A DNA stretch of 64,000 nucleotides from Bradyrhizobium canariense (GCF_018130465.1 NZ_JAFCKJ010000003.1:620001-684000); one strand, 5' to 3'. Positions 9,524 through 19,598 are shown, numbered from the stretch's first letter. The notes: a model not told the origin generated them from the sequence alone. A program made the numbers and translations.

Positions 9524-11494
9524 ATGAAGCGAATCCTGATCGGCCTGATCGTCGTGGCCGTGGTGGCCGCGGGCGGATGGCTCGGCTTCAATTTCTACGT
9601 CCAGCACCGCGCCACCGCCGAGGTCGAGGCCGCGTTCGAGCAGATCCGCAAGCAAGGCGGCAAGGCCAGCCACGGCAAGGTCGCCTTCGAGCTCGCGACC
9701 CGGACGCTGACGATCGAGGATATCGCTGTCGAGCCCGGCCAGCAGGAGCAGACCCACCTCAGGATCGCAAAGGTCACGGCTGTCGGCGTACGCCAGGCAG
9801 ACGAGACCCGGTTTTCGGCTGACAATATCGAGGTGGCAGGGGTCGAGGCCGTCGTCACCTACAACGAGCGGGCAAAGCTGAAAGCGACCTACGGGATCCC
9901 CCAGATCACAGCCCGCGACTTTTCCGGTCCAGTCCGCGCAGCCAACGCTCCACTGTCCGGCTCGATCATCGACGCGTACCGCTTCATGCTCGCGCAATAC
10001 GCAACCATCACGGCGTCCTCGATCGTGGCGCCGACGATCACCGCTAATATCGATGCCGGCCCCGGCAACGCAGGCGGCGGAGACTTCACCTATTCGGGCC
10101 TGACGATCCAGAACGTCAATCGTGGCAAGGTCGAAACGGCGAAGACGGATCGCATCACGTACACGCTCGATGTGACCCAGCCGGGCAAGCCCGCGAAAAT
10201 GACTGGCGAGCTGTCCGGTATGGCCGCCTATGATTTCGACGCAAGCGCCATCACGGCCGCACTGGATCCGCAAGGGTCCAGCGACGACAGCTTCCGCCGG
10301 GTCTATCGGCGTCTCTCGGCCAATTCCTATGCGGTGACAATGGCACCGGGCGTGCGGATGCAAGTCGAGGGCATCACCATCGAGGACATCGAGATCCGGC
10401 CATCGAAATTTCGCGCGGTCGACATCATGATGTTGGTGCCGGCAGACCGCTCGACCCCGCCGAGCCCGGCGCAATCGCGCGAGATGATCGAGAAGGTGGC
10501 CGACGTCTTCGAGGGCCTTCGGATCGGCAAGGCCGAGATCGGCAAGCAATCGATCGAGACCCCGCAAGGGACGGCAAGGCTTAACGCCGTCAAATACGAT
10601 CAAAACGAATTTGCGGTCGAAGGCCTCGATGCGCCCACCCCGCAAGGGCAAATCAGGATGGAGCGCTTCGCGCTCAAATCGCTCAGCCTGACCAACCTGC
10701 TGCGCTGGGCGGCCAGCCTCGGCAATCCCGGACAGGGGCCCTCGCCCGACCGGATGCTGGGCCTGTTCCGGGTGCTGGAAGGCGCGGAGATCAAGGGCGT
10801 GGTCGCGCCCTACAAGAATACACGGCAGCTCGTCACCATCGACACGATCAGCCTGAACTGGGGCCAGCTGGTCGGATCGATTCCGAGCAAGGCCAATCTC
10901 ATCGTCAAGATGGTCACTCCCACTGATGCCTCTAATCCGACGCAGCGGCCGCTGATCATGGCGGGCGTCGACAAGCTCGCGATCGACCTCGATCTCGGCG
11001 CCGCATGGACCGAGTCGTCAGGCGCGTTCGCGCTGACGCCGGCGAGCATCGATCTCGGCAATCTCGCCAAGGCGCAAGCCCGCCTCGCGCTCGCCAATGT
11101 GCCGCGCGGCGTGTTCTCGGCTGACCCGGTGCAGGCGATGGACCAGGCCGGGCAGATCGAGACCGGCGCGATCGAGCTCTCCTTGCGCGATAGCGGCGTC
11201 GTCGATCTCGTCGTGGCGCAATTCTCGCGTATCCAGAATGTCAGCCGCGACGCCGCGCGCAGCGCCATCGTCGAGATGATCCGGGCGCAGGGCGAGCGGA
11301 TCGCAGCTTCCAATCTCGATGCCAGGGTGGCCGTGGACGCGCTGGCCGGTTTCGTCGAGACCTCAGGGCAGACGCTCACCATCAAGCTGACCCCGCTCGG
11401 CAAGCTGCCGGTGCTTCAGCTCATGGACGTCCTGAACAACGAGCCGATCGTCGCGCTGGCGCAGTTCCGGATCGAGGCGTCGACGGGGCTGTAG
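9524..11494 (+). CDS. Large membrane-anchored protein of unknown function (AsmA/DUF945-like look)
   Basis: The start at 9524 gives 656 residues, beginning with one transmembrane helix (MKRILIGLIVVAVVAAGGWL) and then a long periplasmic part. Beta-rich stretches recur (TRTLTIEDIAVEP, DNIEVAGVEAVVTY, YSGLTIQNVNRGK, MQVEGITIEDIEI), as in AsmA-like or DUF945 proteins that bridge the envelope. The upstream in-frame extension to 9389 is not protein-like. I cannot name a function. It is convergent with aspS, with a palindromic repeat between them. Confidence 0.75.
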   Translation: MKRILIGLIVVAVVAAGGWLGFNFYVQHRATAEVEAAFEQIRKQGGKASHGKVAFELATRTLTIEDIAVEPGQQEQTHLRIAKVTAVGVRQADETRFSADNIEVAGVEAVVTYNERAKLKATYGIPQITARDFSGPVRAANAPLSGSIIDAYRFMLAQYATITASSIVAPTITANIDAGPGNAGGGDFTYSGLTIQNVNRGKVETAKTDRITYTLDVTQPGKPAKMTGELSGMAAYDFDASAITAALDPQGSSDDSFRRVYRRLSANSYAVTMAPGVRMQVEGITIEDIEIRPSKFRAVDIMMLVPADRSTPPSPAQSREMIEKVADVFEGLRIGKAEIGKQSIETPQGTARLNAVKYDQNEFAVEGLDAPTPQGQIRMERFALKSLSLTNLLRWAASLGNPGQGPSPDRMLGLFRVLEGAEIKGVVAPYKNTRQLVTIDTISLNWGQLVGSIPSKANLIVKMVTPTDASNPTQRPLIMAGVDKLAIDLDLGAAWTESSGAFALTPASIDLGNLAKAQARLALANVPRGVFSADPVQAMDQAGQIETGAIELSLRDSGVVDLVVAQFSRIQNVSRDAARSAIVEMIRAQGERIAASNLDARVAVDALAGFVETSGQTLTIKLTPLGKLPVLQLMDVLNNEPIVALAQFRIEASTGL

Positions 11495-11500
11495 TTTGAT

Positions 11501-11638
11501 CTCGTGTCCCGGACGCGGCGCGGCATGAAATGACGCGACGCTGAGCCGGGACTCAGAAAGCTTGCCGCTCGCCGCGACGTGGGCCCCGGCTCTGCAGCGC
11601 ACCGCCGAAGAAGCGCTGCGCTTCGTCCGGGGCACGAG
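11501..11638. repeat. Palindromic intergenic repeat between convergent genes
   Basis: The outer arms CTCGTGTCCCGGACG (11501-11515) and CGTCCGGGGCACGAG (11624-11638) are inverted copies with one mismatch. The space between holds further imperfect complementarity (GAGCCGGGACTC against GGGCCCCGGCTC). The element fills the gap between two converging genes and could act as a two-way terminator. It resembles the interspersed palindromes of Bradyrhizobium. Confidence 0.7.
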
Positions 11639-11641
11639 ACC

Positions 11642-13414
11642 TCACTTCTGCGGCAAATTCACCCGCACATGCAGCTCGCGCAGCTGCTTGGCGGTGGCAT
11701 CCGACGGTGCGCCCATCAGCAGATCCATGGCCTGCTGGTTCATTGGGAACAGCGAGATCTCGCGCAGATTGTTGGTACCGCACAAGAGCATCACGATGCG
11801 GTCGACGCCGGCCGCCATGCCGCCATGCGGCGGGGCGCCGTACTGGAACGCACGGTACATGCCGCCGAAGCGATCGACGACTTCCTGCTCGCCATAGCCG
11901 GCGATCTCGAACGCCTTCACCATTGCTTCCGGCACGTGGTTACGGATGCCGCCCGAGGCGATCTCGTAGCCGTTGCAGGTGATGTCGTACTGGAACGCCT
12001 TGATGGTCAGCGGGTCCTGGCCCTTCAAGGCATCGAGACCGCCCTGCGGCATCGAGAACGGGTTGTGCGAGAAGTCGACCTTCTTGTCCTCGTCGTTGTA
12101 CTCGTACATCGGGAAGTCGACGATCCAGGCCAGCTCGAACCGCTCCTTGTCGGTGAGGTTCAACTCCTCGCCGACCTTGTTGCGGGCGAGACCTGAGAAC
12201 TTCCAGAACTTGTCGGGATCGCCGGCGACGAAGAAGGCCGCATCGCCCTCCTTCACACCGATCTGCGCGCGGATCGCGGCGGTGCGCTCCGGCCCGATGT
12301 TGTTCGCGAGCGGACCAGCACCCTCGCCGCCCTCGCGCCACATGATGTAGCCGAGGCCCGGCTGACCCTCGCCCTGCGCCCATGAATTCATGCGGTCGCA
12401 GAAGGCGCGAGAACCGCCGCCCGGCGCCGGGATCGCCCACACCTGGTTCTTGGGGTCTTCGAGCATGCGCGCAAAGACCTTGAAGCCGGAGCCGCGGAAG
12501 TGCTCGGAGACGTCCTGCATCTCGATCGGGTTGCGCAGGTCCGGCTTGTCGCTACCGTATTTGCGCAGCGCTTCGGCGAACGGAATGCGGCGCCAGTTCT
12601 TGCTCACCGGCTTGCCCTTGGCGAACTCTTCAAAGACGCCCGTGATCACCGGCTCCATGGCCGCAAAGACATCTTCCTGAGTCACAAAACTCATCTCGAC
12701 GTCGAGCTGGTAGAACTCGCCCGGCAGACGGTCGGCGCGCGGGTCTTCGTCGCGGAAGCAGGGCGCGATCTGGAAGTAGCGATCGAAGCCCGACATCATC
12801 AAGAGCTGCTTGTACTGCTGCGGCGCCTGCGGCAGCGCATAGAACTTGCCGGGATGAATGCGCGACGGCACCAGGAAGTCGCGCGCACCTTCCGGCGAGG
12901 ACGCGGTCAGGATCGGGGTGTTGAACTCGAAGAAGCCCTGCCCCTCCATGCGCCGACGCATCGACTTGATGATTTCGATGCGCGTCATGATGTTCTGGTG
13001 CAGCTTCTCCCGGCGCAAATCGAGGAAGCGGTACTTCAGGCGGATGTCCTCGGGATATTCCTGATCGCCGAACACCGGCAGCGGCAGATCGCCGGCCGGT
13101 CCCAACACCTCGATTTCGCTGACATAGATCTCGATCTTGCCGGTCGGCAAATCGTCATTGTCGGTGCCTTCGGGGCGGCGGCGGGCCTTGCCGTCCATCC
13201 GCACCACGAATTCCGAGCGCAGCTTTTCGGCCTGCGAAAACGCCGGCGAGTCCGGATCGACCACGCACTGGGTCAGGCCGTAATGGTCGCGCAGGTCGAT
13301 GAACAGCACGCCGCCATGGTCGCGAACGCGATGGACCCAGCCCGAGAGGCGAACTGTCTCGCCGATGTTGCCCTCGCGGAGCGCGCCGCATGTATGTGAC
13401 CGGTAGCGATGCAT
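11642..13414 (-). CDS. aspS: Aspartyl-tRNA synthetase
   Basis: This 590-residue class II synthetase charges tRNA-Asp. In alphaproteobacteria this bacterial type often also charges tRNA-Asn. An N-terminal anticodon-binding OB fold ([20 protein letters not shown]) is followed by the catalytic core with motif 2 ([20 protein letters not shown]) and motif 3 ([14 protein letters not shown]). A GAD insertion lies between the catalytic motifs. The length is as expected. It is divergent from selO with about 195 bases between them. Confidence 0.96.
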   Translation of the reverse strand: MHRYRSHTCGALREGNIGETVRLSGWVHRVRDHGGVLFIDLRDHYGLTQCVVDPDSPAFSQAEKLRSEFVVRMDGKARRRPEGTDNDDLPTGKIEIYVSEIEVLGPAGDLPLPVFGDQEYPEDIRLKYRFLDLRREKLHQNIMTRIEIIKSMRRRMEGQGFFEFNTPILTASSPEGARDFLVPSRIHPGKFYALPQAPQQYKQLLMMSGFDRYFQIAPCFRDEDPRADRLPGEFYQLDVEMSFVTQEDVFAAMEPVITGVFEEFAKGKPVSKNWRRIPFAEALRKYGSDKPDLRNPIEMQDVSEHFRGSGFKVFARMLEDPKNQVWAIPAPGGGSRAFCDRMNSWAQGEGQPGLGYIMWREGGEGAGPLANNIGPERTAAIRAQIGVKEGDAAFFVAGDPDKFWKFSGLARNKVGEELNLTDKERFELAWIVDFPMYEYNDEDKKVDFSHNPFSMPQGGLDALKGQDPLTIKAFQYDITCNGYEIASGGIRNHVPEAMVKAFEIAGYGEQEVVDRFGGMYRAFQYGAPPHGGMAAGVDRIVMLLCGTNNLREISLFPMNQQAMDLLMGAPSDATAKQLRELHVRVNLPQK

Positions 13415-13608
13415 GGTCGTCCCAAATTCAATGTCGGAGGATCGAATCGAACCGCCGAAACGGCCGGTCCAAAGTTGCGGGAGGGTTTACCCGACGAGAC
13501 CGGGGGCGGCAACCAAGGGAACGGCCCGTTTTCGGCTGGAAGAGCCCATTTTTGCCCAATCCGGGCTCAAGCGTTTGCCATCAGGCGTTCCACGCCTATC
13601 TTGAGGCC

Positions 13609-15084
13609 ATGACAGTCCATTTCCCGTTCCAGAACTCCTATTCGGCGCTGCCGGACAGCTTTTTCGCCCGGGTCGCACCGACGCCGGTGGCGGCGCCCCG
13701 GCTGATCAAGTTGAACCGGCCGCTGGCGGTCCAGCTCGGGCTCGATCCAGATGTGCTGGAGACCCCCGAGGGCGCCGAAATCCTGGCCGGCAAGACGGTT
13801 CCCGCCGGCGCCGATCCGATCGCCATGGCCTATGCCGGCCACCAGTTCGGGCAATTCGTCCCACAGCTCGGCGACGGACGGGCGGTGCTGCTCGGCGAAG
13901 TCATCGACAAGGACGGCATCCGCCGCGACATCCAGCTCAAGGGATCGGGTCCCACCCCGTTCTCCCGCCGCGGCGACGGCCGTGCCGCGCTTGGGCCGGT
14001 GCTGCGCGAATACATCGTCAGCGAAGCGATGTTCGCGCTGGGCATCCCGACCACGCGCTCGCTCGCCGCCGTCGTCACCGGCGAGCACGTCATCCGCGAA
14101 ACCGCTTTGCCCGGCGCGGTGCTGACCCGCGTCGCCTCCAGTCACATCCGCGTCGGCACCTTCCAGTTCTTCGCCGTCCGCCGCGACACCGACGCGATCC
14201 GAAGGCTCGCCGACCATGTCATCGCCCGCCACTATCCGGAGTTGCTCGGCAACGAACGCCCCTATCACGCGCTGCTCGCCGGCGTCGTGGCACGCCAGGC
14301 CGAGCTCGTCGCGCGCTGGCTGCTGGTCGGCTTCATCCACGGCGTGATGAACACCGACAACAGCTCCATCTCCGGCGAGACCATCGATTACGGCCCCTGC
14401 GCCTTCATGGACGCCTACAACCCTTCGCAGGTGTTTTCCTCCATCGACGAGATGGGCCGCTACGCCTACGCCAACCAGCCGCGCATCGCGCTGTGGAATC
14501 TGACCCGGCTGGCCGAATGCCTGTTGCCGTTGTTCGGCGAAGAGCAGGAGAAGGCGGTCGAGCAGGCGCAGGAGATTCTAGGCGCATTCCCCGAGACATT
14601 CAGCAAAGCCTACCAGACAGGCCTGCGCAAGAAGGTCGGCCTGTTCACCGAGCGCGACGGCGACGAGGCCCTGATCCAGGACCTGCTCGACGCCATGGCG
14701 AAGAACACGGCCGATTTCACGCTCACCTTCCGCAGGCTGGGGGACGCCGCAGGCGATCCGGCCGCGGACGACGCGCGCGCAGAGTTCATGGACCCCGCAG
14801 CCTTCGATGAATGGGCCAAACGCTGGCGTGAGCGCACGGCGCTGGAGCCGCAAACCGCAGCCGAGCGGCAAGCCGCCATGAACACCGTCAATCCAATCTT
14901 CATCCCGCGCAACCATCGCGTCGAAGCGGTGATCCAGGCCGCCGTCAACAATGACGACTACGCGCCATTCGAGGAGTTGGTGAAGGTGCTGGCAAAGCCG
15001 TTCGAGGACCAGCCGGACTACGCGGCCTACGCCGATCCGCCGCTGCCGGACCAGCGGGTGTTGCAGACGTTCTGCGGGACGTGA
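13609..15084 (+). CDS. selO: Protein adenylyltransferase SelO (YdiU)
   Basis: SelO is a pseudokinase-fold enzyme that transfers AMP to protein Ser/Thr/Tyr residues, linked to redox stress. The 491-residue protein shows the family core: [20 protein letters not shown], then [20 protein letters not shown], and [20 protein letters not shown], which carries the metal-binding Asn and Asp. The C-terminus ends VLQTFCGT, keeping the late Cys near the end that is typical of the family. The start at 13609 is supported by GAGG upstream and the family opening; a frame running back into aspS is rejected. Confidence 0.93.
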   Translation: MTVHFPFQNSYSALPDSFFARVAPTPVAAPRLIKLNRPLAVQLGLDPDVLETPEGAEILAGKTVPAGADPIAMAYAGHQFGQFVPQLGDGRAVLLGEVIDKDGIRRDIQLKGSGPTPFSRRGDGRAALGPVLREYIVSEAMFALGIPTTRSLAAVVTGEHVIRETALPGAVLTRVASSHIRVGTFQFFAVRRDTDAIRRLADHVIARHYPELLGNERPYHALLAGVVARQAELVARWLLVGFIHGVMNTDNSSISGETIDYGPCAFMDAYNPSQVFSSIDEMGRYAYANQPRIALWNLTRLAECLLPLFGEEQEKAVEQAQEILGAFPETFSKAYQTGLRKKVGLFTERDGDEALIQDLLDAMAKNTADFTLTFRRLGDAAGDPAADDARAEFMDPAAFDEWAKRWRERTALEPQTAAERQAAMNTVNPIFIPRNHRVEAVIQAAVNNDDYAPFEELVKVLAKPFEDQPDYAAYADPPLPDQRVLQTFCGT

Positions 15085-15199
15085 GCGCAGGCTCAACCTT
15101 CGCCCACTACCTTTAATTGGTTCACGAGAGCGACTTCGCGTTCTGCGAATTGATCGCGCACGTGCCGCGATTGTGGACACGTCCCGCCCAGGGGAACCG

Positions 15200-15217
15200 C
15201 TGTCATCAAACTGAAAC
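15200..15217 (+). promoter_or_regulatory. Pho box upstream of the glycerophosphodiester operon
   Basis: The sequence CTGTCATCAAACTGAAAC has the 11-base periodicity of PhoB sites (CTGTCAT, four bases, then a second half-site). CTCTAAC follows at 15225-15231 and could serve as a -10 region. The box ends about 73 bases before the metallophosphoesterase start. PhoB activation under phosphate starvation is known for ugp operons in rhizobia. The call rests on the match plus the genes that follow. Confidence 0.7.
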
Positions 15218-15290
15218 ACTCGCACTCTAACGGGCTGGCAGGTCGTCTTGCCGGAGGCGCCCATCCTCCAACAGTCCTGACAAGCGTGCC

Positions 15291-16142
15291 ATGCCGTTCA
15301 AATTCATCCACATCACCGACACGCATCTCGCGAACCCCGGGTTGAAGCTGTATGGCCTCGACCCGCGCGCCCGGCTGGACGCTGCGATTGCCGACATCAA
15401 CAAGCATCACGCCGACGCCGCCTTCGTGGTCGTGACCGGCGACCTCACCCATTGGGGCGAGCCGGAATCCTACGCCAATTTCGCAGACGCGATGTCGGCC
15501 CTCAAAATCCCGCACATCGCCATGGTCGGCAATCACGATCGCCGTGTGACCTGCCTCGACAGCCTGAAGTCCGCGCCGCGCGATCCCAACGGTTTTGTGC
15601 AGGGCACGCGCACCACTGAGCACGGCCTGTTCGTCTTCCTCGACACGCTGGACGAGACCAGCCACGCCGGCGAGATGTGCGCCAAACGCCTCGGCTGGCT
15701 TGCGAGCACGCTCGCCGCAGCGCCCGCCGACCAGCCGTTCGTCGTGTTCATGCATCATCCGCCGTTCCCGGTCGGCGTGCACGCGATGGACGAGATCGCG
15801 CTGGCGCAGAGCGCCGAATTCGCCGAGGTGATCGCGCCCTATCGCTCGCGCATCCGCCATCTGTTCTTCGGTCATGTGCACCGACCGATCTTCGGCAGCT
15901 ACGGCAAGATCCCGTTCTCGACGCTGCGCGGCACCAACCACCAGGTCTGGTTCGAGCTTGACGCGACCGCGACCGAGCATCTGGCCAGCCATGAGCCGCC
16001 CGCCTATGGCGTGGTGCTGATCGACGGCGAGAACCTGGTCGTGCACAGCCACGACTTCCTCGACACCAGTCTGCGCTTCCCCTTCGAGCCACCGGCAGGA
16101 GTGGACGGCCGCGACTATGCGCTCAACTTCCCGGCGCGATGA
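15291..16142 (+). CDS. Metallophosphoesterase, probable glycerophosphodiesterase
   Basis: This 283-residue enzyme carries the full calcineurin-type metal set: ITDTHLA (D-x-H), VVTGDLTHWG, MVGNHDRR, FMHHPP and FFGHVHRP. It resembles the GpdQ/cyclic-nucleotide phosphodiesterase group. There is no signal peptide, so it should act in the cytoplasm. It is the first gene of an operon with a Ugp-type importer and sits behind a Pho box, so hydrolysis of imported glycerophosphodiesters to glycerol 3-phosphate is the likely role. The next gene starts 1 base after its stop. Confidence 0.88.
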   Translation: MPFKFIHITDTHLANPGLKLYGLDPRARLDAAIADINKHHADAAFVVVTGDLTHWGEPESYANFADAMSALKIPHIAMVGNHDRRVTCLDSLKSAPRDPNGFVQGTRTTEHGLFVFLDTLDETSHAGEMCAKRLGWLASTLAAAPADQPFVVFMHHPPFPVGVHAMDEIALAQSAEFAEVIAPYRSRIRHLFFGHVHRPIFGSYGKIPFSTLRGTNHQVWFELDATATEHLASHEPPAYGVVLIDGENLVVHSHDFLDTSLRFPFEPPAGVDGRDYALNFPAR

Positions 16143-16143
16143 C

Positions 16144-17094
16144 ATGAGCCTTGCTGAACCCGCGGCTCTCCCGGTCGCGACCTCAGCGCCGCCGCGGCCG
16201 CAAATCCTGAGGCGGTTTTCAACGCGCTTCAAAGCCTCGCTGCCGGCCTATCTGCTGCTGCTGCCCTCGCTGGTCTTCCTTGCGCTGTTCACCTATGGCG
16301 CGATGGGCCGCGTCCTCGTCGACGCGCTCTACCAGCGCGCCACGCCCAGGGCGCCGGTCCGTTTCGTCGGTCTCGACAACATCGCAGCAGTGCTGGCGGA
16401 CTCCGCCTTCACCGGCGCGGTCGTCAACAATCTCGTTTATGCCGTCGGCACGGCGATCCCGAGCATCGGCCTTGCGCTATTGTTCGCGCTGGCGCTGTCG
16501 CGCACCAACGCCGTGACCAGCGCGTTGCGCGCCGCACTGTTCCTGCCGGTGCTGATCCCGATGGTCGCGGCCTCCGCGCTGTTCCTCTTCATCTTCCTGC
16601 CCAATGTCGGGCTGCTCGACTATTACATCGGCAGCCTGCTTCCTGTGCTGCCGAACTGGCTCGGCGATTCCGACATCGCGCTTTATGCGATCATGGTCAT
16701 CACGATCTGGAAGAACGCCGGCTACTACATGCTGTTCTTCCTGGCCGGCCTCCAGGCGGTGCCGGAAGATGTCATGGAAGCCGCACATCTCGACGGCGCC
16801 GGGCCGTACCAGCGACTGCGCCATATCATCCTGCCGGAGCTCAAGCCCACCTTCCTGTTCGTCATCGTGATCGCCACGCTCAACGCGGTCACGCAGGTCG
16901 ACCACGTCTTCGTCATGACCAAGGGCGGGCCGTCCAACGCGACCAATCTCGTGCTGTTCTACATCTACCAGCAGGCGGTCGAGCATTACGACATCGGCAA
17001 GGCCTCGGCGGCAACGCTGCTGACGCTTGCGGCGCTGATGGGCCTCACCGCGCTCTCCTTCCGGACGATGGCAAACCGCGAGGGCGGGTCATGA
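16144..17094 (+). CDS. ugpA: ABC transporter permease, UgpA-like
   Basis: This 316-residue inner-membrane protein has about six hydrophobic segments and the permease EAA loop EAAHLDGAGPYQRLRHIILP, which contacts the ATPase. It pairs with the next permease, overlapping it by four bases (ATGA). The UgpA assignment rests on the closely UgpB-like binding protein two genes on. The start at 16144 directly follows the phosphoesterase stop; the longer frame to 16117 would overlap that gene. Confidence 0.82.
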   Translation: MSLAEPAALPVATSAPPRPQILRRFSTRFKASLPAYLLLLPSLVFLALFTYGAMGRVLVDALYQRATPRAPVRFVGLDNIAAVLADSAFTGAVVNNLVYAVGTAIPSIGLALLFALALSRTNAVTSALRAALFLPVLIPMVAASALFLFIFLPNVGLLDYYIGSLLPVLPNWLGDSDIALYAIMVITIWKNAGYYMLFFLAGLQAVPEDVMEAAHLDGAGPYQRLRHIILPELKPTFLFVIVIATLNAVTQVDHVFVMTKGGPSNATNLVLFYIYQQAVEHYDIGKASAATLLTLAALMGLTALSFRTMANREGGS

Positions 17095-17960
17095 AGCTGT
17101 TCGACCGCCTGTTCAGGGACGCCCCGCTCGCCACCCGCCGCGAGATCACGCCAAAGCTCGGCTTCGCGTTGACCGTGCTGCTCGCGTTCGTCTGGCTGAT
17201 CCCGTTCCTGTGGATGGGCGTGGCGACGTTGCGTCCGGAATCCGACGGCATCAATCTGATGGCCGAGCTGATGCCGAGCCTGAAGCCGACGCTCGACAAC
17301 GTCAGGGACGCCTGGGAGATCGGCGATTTCCCGCGCTACACCCTCAACACCATGATCATCTGCATCGGCATCCTGCTGGTGCAGTTCGTCACGATCACGC
17401 TGGCGGGCTTTGCCTTTGCGCGGCTCGACTTCGCCGGGAAGTCACTGATCTTCTACCTCTTCCTCATGCAGCTGATGCTGGTGCCGGTGCTGCTGATCGT
17501 GCCCAATTTGAGCCTGGTGGCGCAGCTCGGCCTCTACGACACGCTCACCGGCGTGATGATGCCGTTCTTCGCCTCCGCTTTCGGCACCTTCCTGATGCGG
17601 CAAGCGTTCGAAGCTATACCGACCGAGCTGGAAGACGCTGCCCTGATCGACGGCGCCAGCCTTCTCCAGCGCATCCGCCACATCTACGTGCCGCTGTCGA
17701 TGCCGAGCTTCTCGGCCTTCGCCATCATCTCCGTGACCAGCCATTGGAACGACTTCCTGTGGCCCCTGATGGTGATCAACTCGCCGGACAAACGGCCGCT
17801 CACGGTCGGGCTCTCGGTGTTCACCGCGACCGCGGAAGGCACGCAGGCCTGGGGCACCATCGCCGCCGGCACGCTGATGGTGATCGCGCCGCTACTCATC
17901 ACCTTCCTGATCTTCCAGAAACGCTTCATCAGCTCTTTCGTCACCTCAGGTATCAAATAG
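17091..17960 (+). CDS. ugpE: ABC transporter permease, UgpE-like
   Basis: The second permease of the importer has 289 residues and six hydrophobic segments. Its EAA-like loop reads EDAALIDGASLLQRIRHIYV and it ends FQKRFISSFVTSGIK, a C-terminus typical of the MalG/UgpE group. It overlaps the upstream permease by four bases and precedes the binding protein by 11 bases, so the three are cotranslated from one message. Confidence 0.83.
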   Translation: MKLFDRLFRDAPLATRREITPKLGFALTVLLAFVWLIPFLWMGVATLRPESDGINLMAELMPSLKPTLDNVRDAWEIGDFPRYTLNTMIICIGILLVQFVTITLAGFAFARLDFAGKSLIFYLFLMQLMLVPVLLIVPNLSLVAQLGLYDTLTGVMMPFFASAFGTFLMRQAFEAIPTELEDAALIDGASLLQRIRHIYVPLSMPSFSAFAIISVTSHWNDFLWPLMVINSPDKRPLTVGLSVFTATAEGTQAWGTIAAGTLMVIAPLLITFLIFQKRFISSFVTSGIK

Positions 17961-17971
17961 GAGATTTCTCG

Positions 17972-19303
17972 ATGCTGTTTTCCCGCAGGCTCACGCTTGG
18001 CCTTGCCATCGCAGGCACTTTGGCAGGCGCCCTCGCCTTCCCGGCGCGGGCCGAAGGCCCGACCGAGATCGACCTGTTCTTCCCCGTTCCCGTCGACGGC
18101 AAGCTCGCCCGCGACATGGGCACCCTGATCAAGGAGTTCAACGAGGGACATCCGAACATCAAGGCGACCGCCGTCTACACCGGCTCCTATGACGACACGC
18201 TGATCAAGACGCGCGCCTCGATCAAGGCCGGCAAGCCGCCGGCTGCCGTGATCATGTCGGCGAACTTCCTGCTCGATATGCAGATCGAGAACGAGCTCAC
18301 CAATCTCGACAGCCTGATCGCCGCCGACGGCACCACCAAGGAGCAGTTTCTGGGCCAGTTCTTTCCGGCTCTGCAGGGCAACGCGGTGATCAACCGCTCG
18401 GTCTACGGCGTACCGTTTCACAATTCGACGCCGCTGCTCTACATCAACGCCGACAAGGCCAAGGAAGCCGGACTTGATCCGAGCAAGCCGCCGCAGACCT
18501 GGGCCGAGCTCACCGACTGGGCCAAGAAGCTCACCAAGCGCGAGGGCGACAAGGTGACCCAGTGGGGCATCGCGATCCCCTGCGCCTACGACTATTGCGG
18601 CTGGATGATGGAAACGCTCACCATGAGCAATGGCGGGCGCTACTACAACGAGGAGTTCGGCGGCGAGGTCTATTACGACACGCCCTCGATGCTGGGCGCG
18701 CTGACCTGGTGGAACGACCTCGTCACCAAGCACAAGGTTCACCCGCCCGGCGCAACGCCCGGCCCTGCCGTCAGCACCTCCTTCATCTCCGGCAACGCCG
18801 CGATGATGATGCTCTCGACGGGCTCGCTGACCTATGTGCGCGACAACGCCAAGTTCAACTACAAGGTCGCCTTCATCCCGCGCAACGTCCGCAACGCCGT
18901 GCCGATCGGCGGCGCCTCGCTGATCGTTCCGGCGGGCCAGGAAGCCGACAAGCAGAAGGCCGCCTGGACGCTGATCAAGTGGATGACCTCGCCCGAGAAG
19001 AGCGGCTGGTGGAGCCGCGCCACCGGCTATTTCGCCCCCAACATGGCCGCCTACAAGACGCCTGACATGGTCGAATTCCTGAACAAGAACCCGGACGCCA
19101 AGACCGCCGTCGAGCAGCTCGACGTCGCAAAACCGTGGTTTGCGACCTACAAGACCGTGCCGGTGCGCAAGACGCTGGAGGACGAGGTGATGCTGGTCCT
19201 CAACGGCAAGAAGCAGCCGAAGGAAGCCCTCGTCGCCGCCCAGAAGGCCGCCGACGAGACGCTCAAGCCGTACAACGCGGAGACGTCGCTGAAGCTGCCG
19301 TAA
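17972..19303 (+). CDS. ugpB: Periplasmic glycerol-3-phosphate/glycerophosphodiester-binding protein, UgpB-like
   Basis: The 443-residue binding protein begins MLFSRRLTLGLAIAGTLAGA, a signal peptide ending at about ARA. Stretches line up with E. coli UgpB as I remember it: VPFHNSTPLLYINADK, KEAGLDPSKPPQTWAEL, STGSLTYVRDNAKFNYKV and GGASLIVPAG. The likely ligand is sn-glycerol 3-phosphate or a glycerophosphodiester such as glycerophosphocholine. A hairpin follows 26 bases after the stop. No ATPase gene (ugpC) adjoins the operon in this window. Confidence 0.88.
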   Translation: MLFSRRLTLGLAIAGTLAGALAFPARAEGPTEIDLFFPVPVDGKLARDMGTLIKEFNEGHPNIKATAVYTGSYDDTLIKTRASIKAGKPPAAVIMSANFLLDMQIENELTNLDSLIAADGTTKEQFLGQFFPALQGNAVINRSVYGVPFHNSTPLLYINADKAKEAGLDPSKPPQTWAELTDWAKKLTKREGDKVTQWGIAIPCAYDYCGWMMETLTMSNGGRYYNEEFGGEVYYDTPSMLGALTWWNDLVTKHKVHPPGATPGPAVSTSFISGNAAMMMLSTGSLTYVRDNAKFNYKVAFIPRNVRNAVPIGGASLIVPAGQEADKQKAAWTLIKWMTSPEKSGWWSRATGYFAPNMAAYKTPDMVEFLNKNPDAKTAVEQLDVAKPWFATYKTVPVRKTLEDEVMLVLNGKKQPKEALVAAQKAADETLKPYNAETSLKLP

Positions 19304-19329
19304 GGCCGGCTGCAACGTCAAACGAACGT

Positions 19330-19364
19330 CGGCGCCCCGTCCCGCGGGGCGCCGAATTCGTTTT
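19330..19364 (+). terminator. Hairpin terminator after the ugp-like operon
   Basis: CGGCGCCCCG (19330-19339) and CGGGGCGCCG (19345-19354) form a perfect 10-bp stem with a five-base loop. It is followed by AATTCGTTTT, a weak U tract. It lies just after the binding-protein stop codon. Confidence 0.7.
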
Positions 19365-19487
19365 GGGCGGTCGCCCCGTTAACCCCGCGTCCACCATCCG
19401 GCCCGCCCGGCCGCCGGTAACCACGACAATTAACAGACCCTCAATTCGCCGCAGACAAGTTTAGCAATGTTTCTGAGGGGTTTTGCC

Positions 19488-19598
19488 GTGGATCTGTTGG
19501 TTTTCGAGTTCCTGGGATTGGCGCTGGTCGCCATGTGCGTGATCGTGGTGGCGCTGCCCTGCGCACGAAAACCCTCGCAGCGGGTCCGCTACGAATAG
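19488..19598 (+). CDS. Tiny single-span membrane protein (36 aa)
   Basis: From GTG 19488, preceded by GAGGGG nine bases upstream, the frame encodes a peptide with one hydrophobic helix (LGLALVAMCVIVVALP) and a basic tail ending RVRYE. An in-frame ATG at 19467 would add seven residues. The helix-plus-basic-tail layout is typical of real small membrane proteins, but I know no family for it. It lies between the ugp terminator and rnd. Confidence 0.5.
   Translation: MDLLVFEFLGLALVAMCVIVVALPCARKPSQRVRYE

Noticed and set aside
7947-9527. A 526-codon frame opposite maeB
   Set aside because: Arg/His/Asp-rich antisense translation; maeB on the other strand is fully conserved in motif order.
9311-10651. 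A 446-codon minus-strand frame opposite the membrane-anchored protein gene
   Set aside because: Composition is Arg/Leu/Asp-rich without any fold signature; the plus-strand gene has a proper start, anchor and beta-type pattern.
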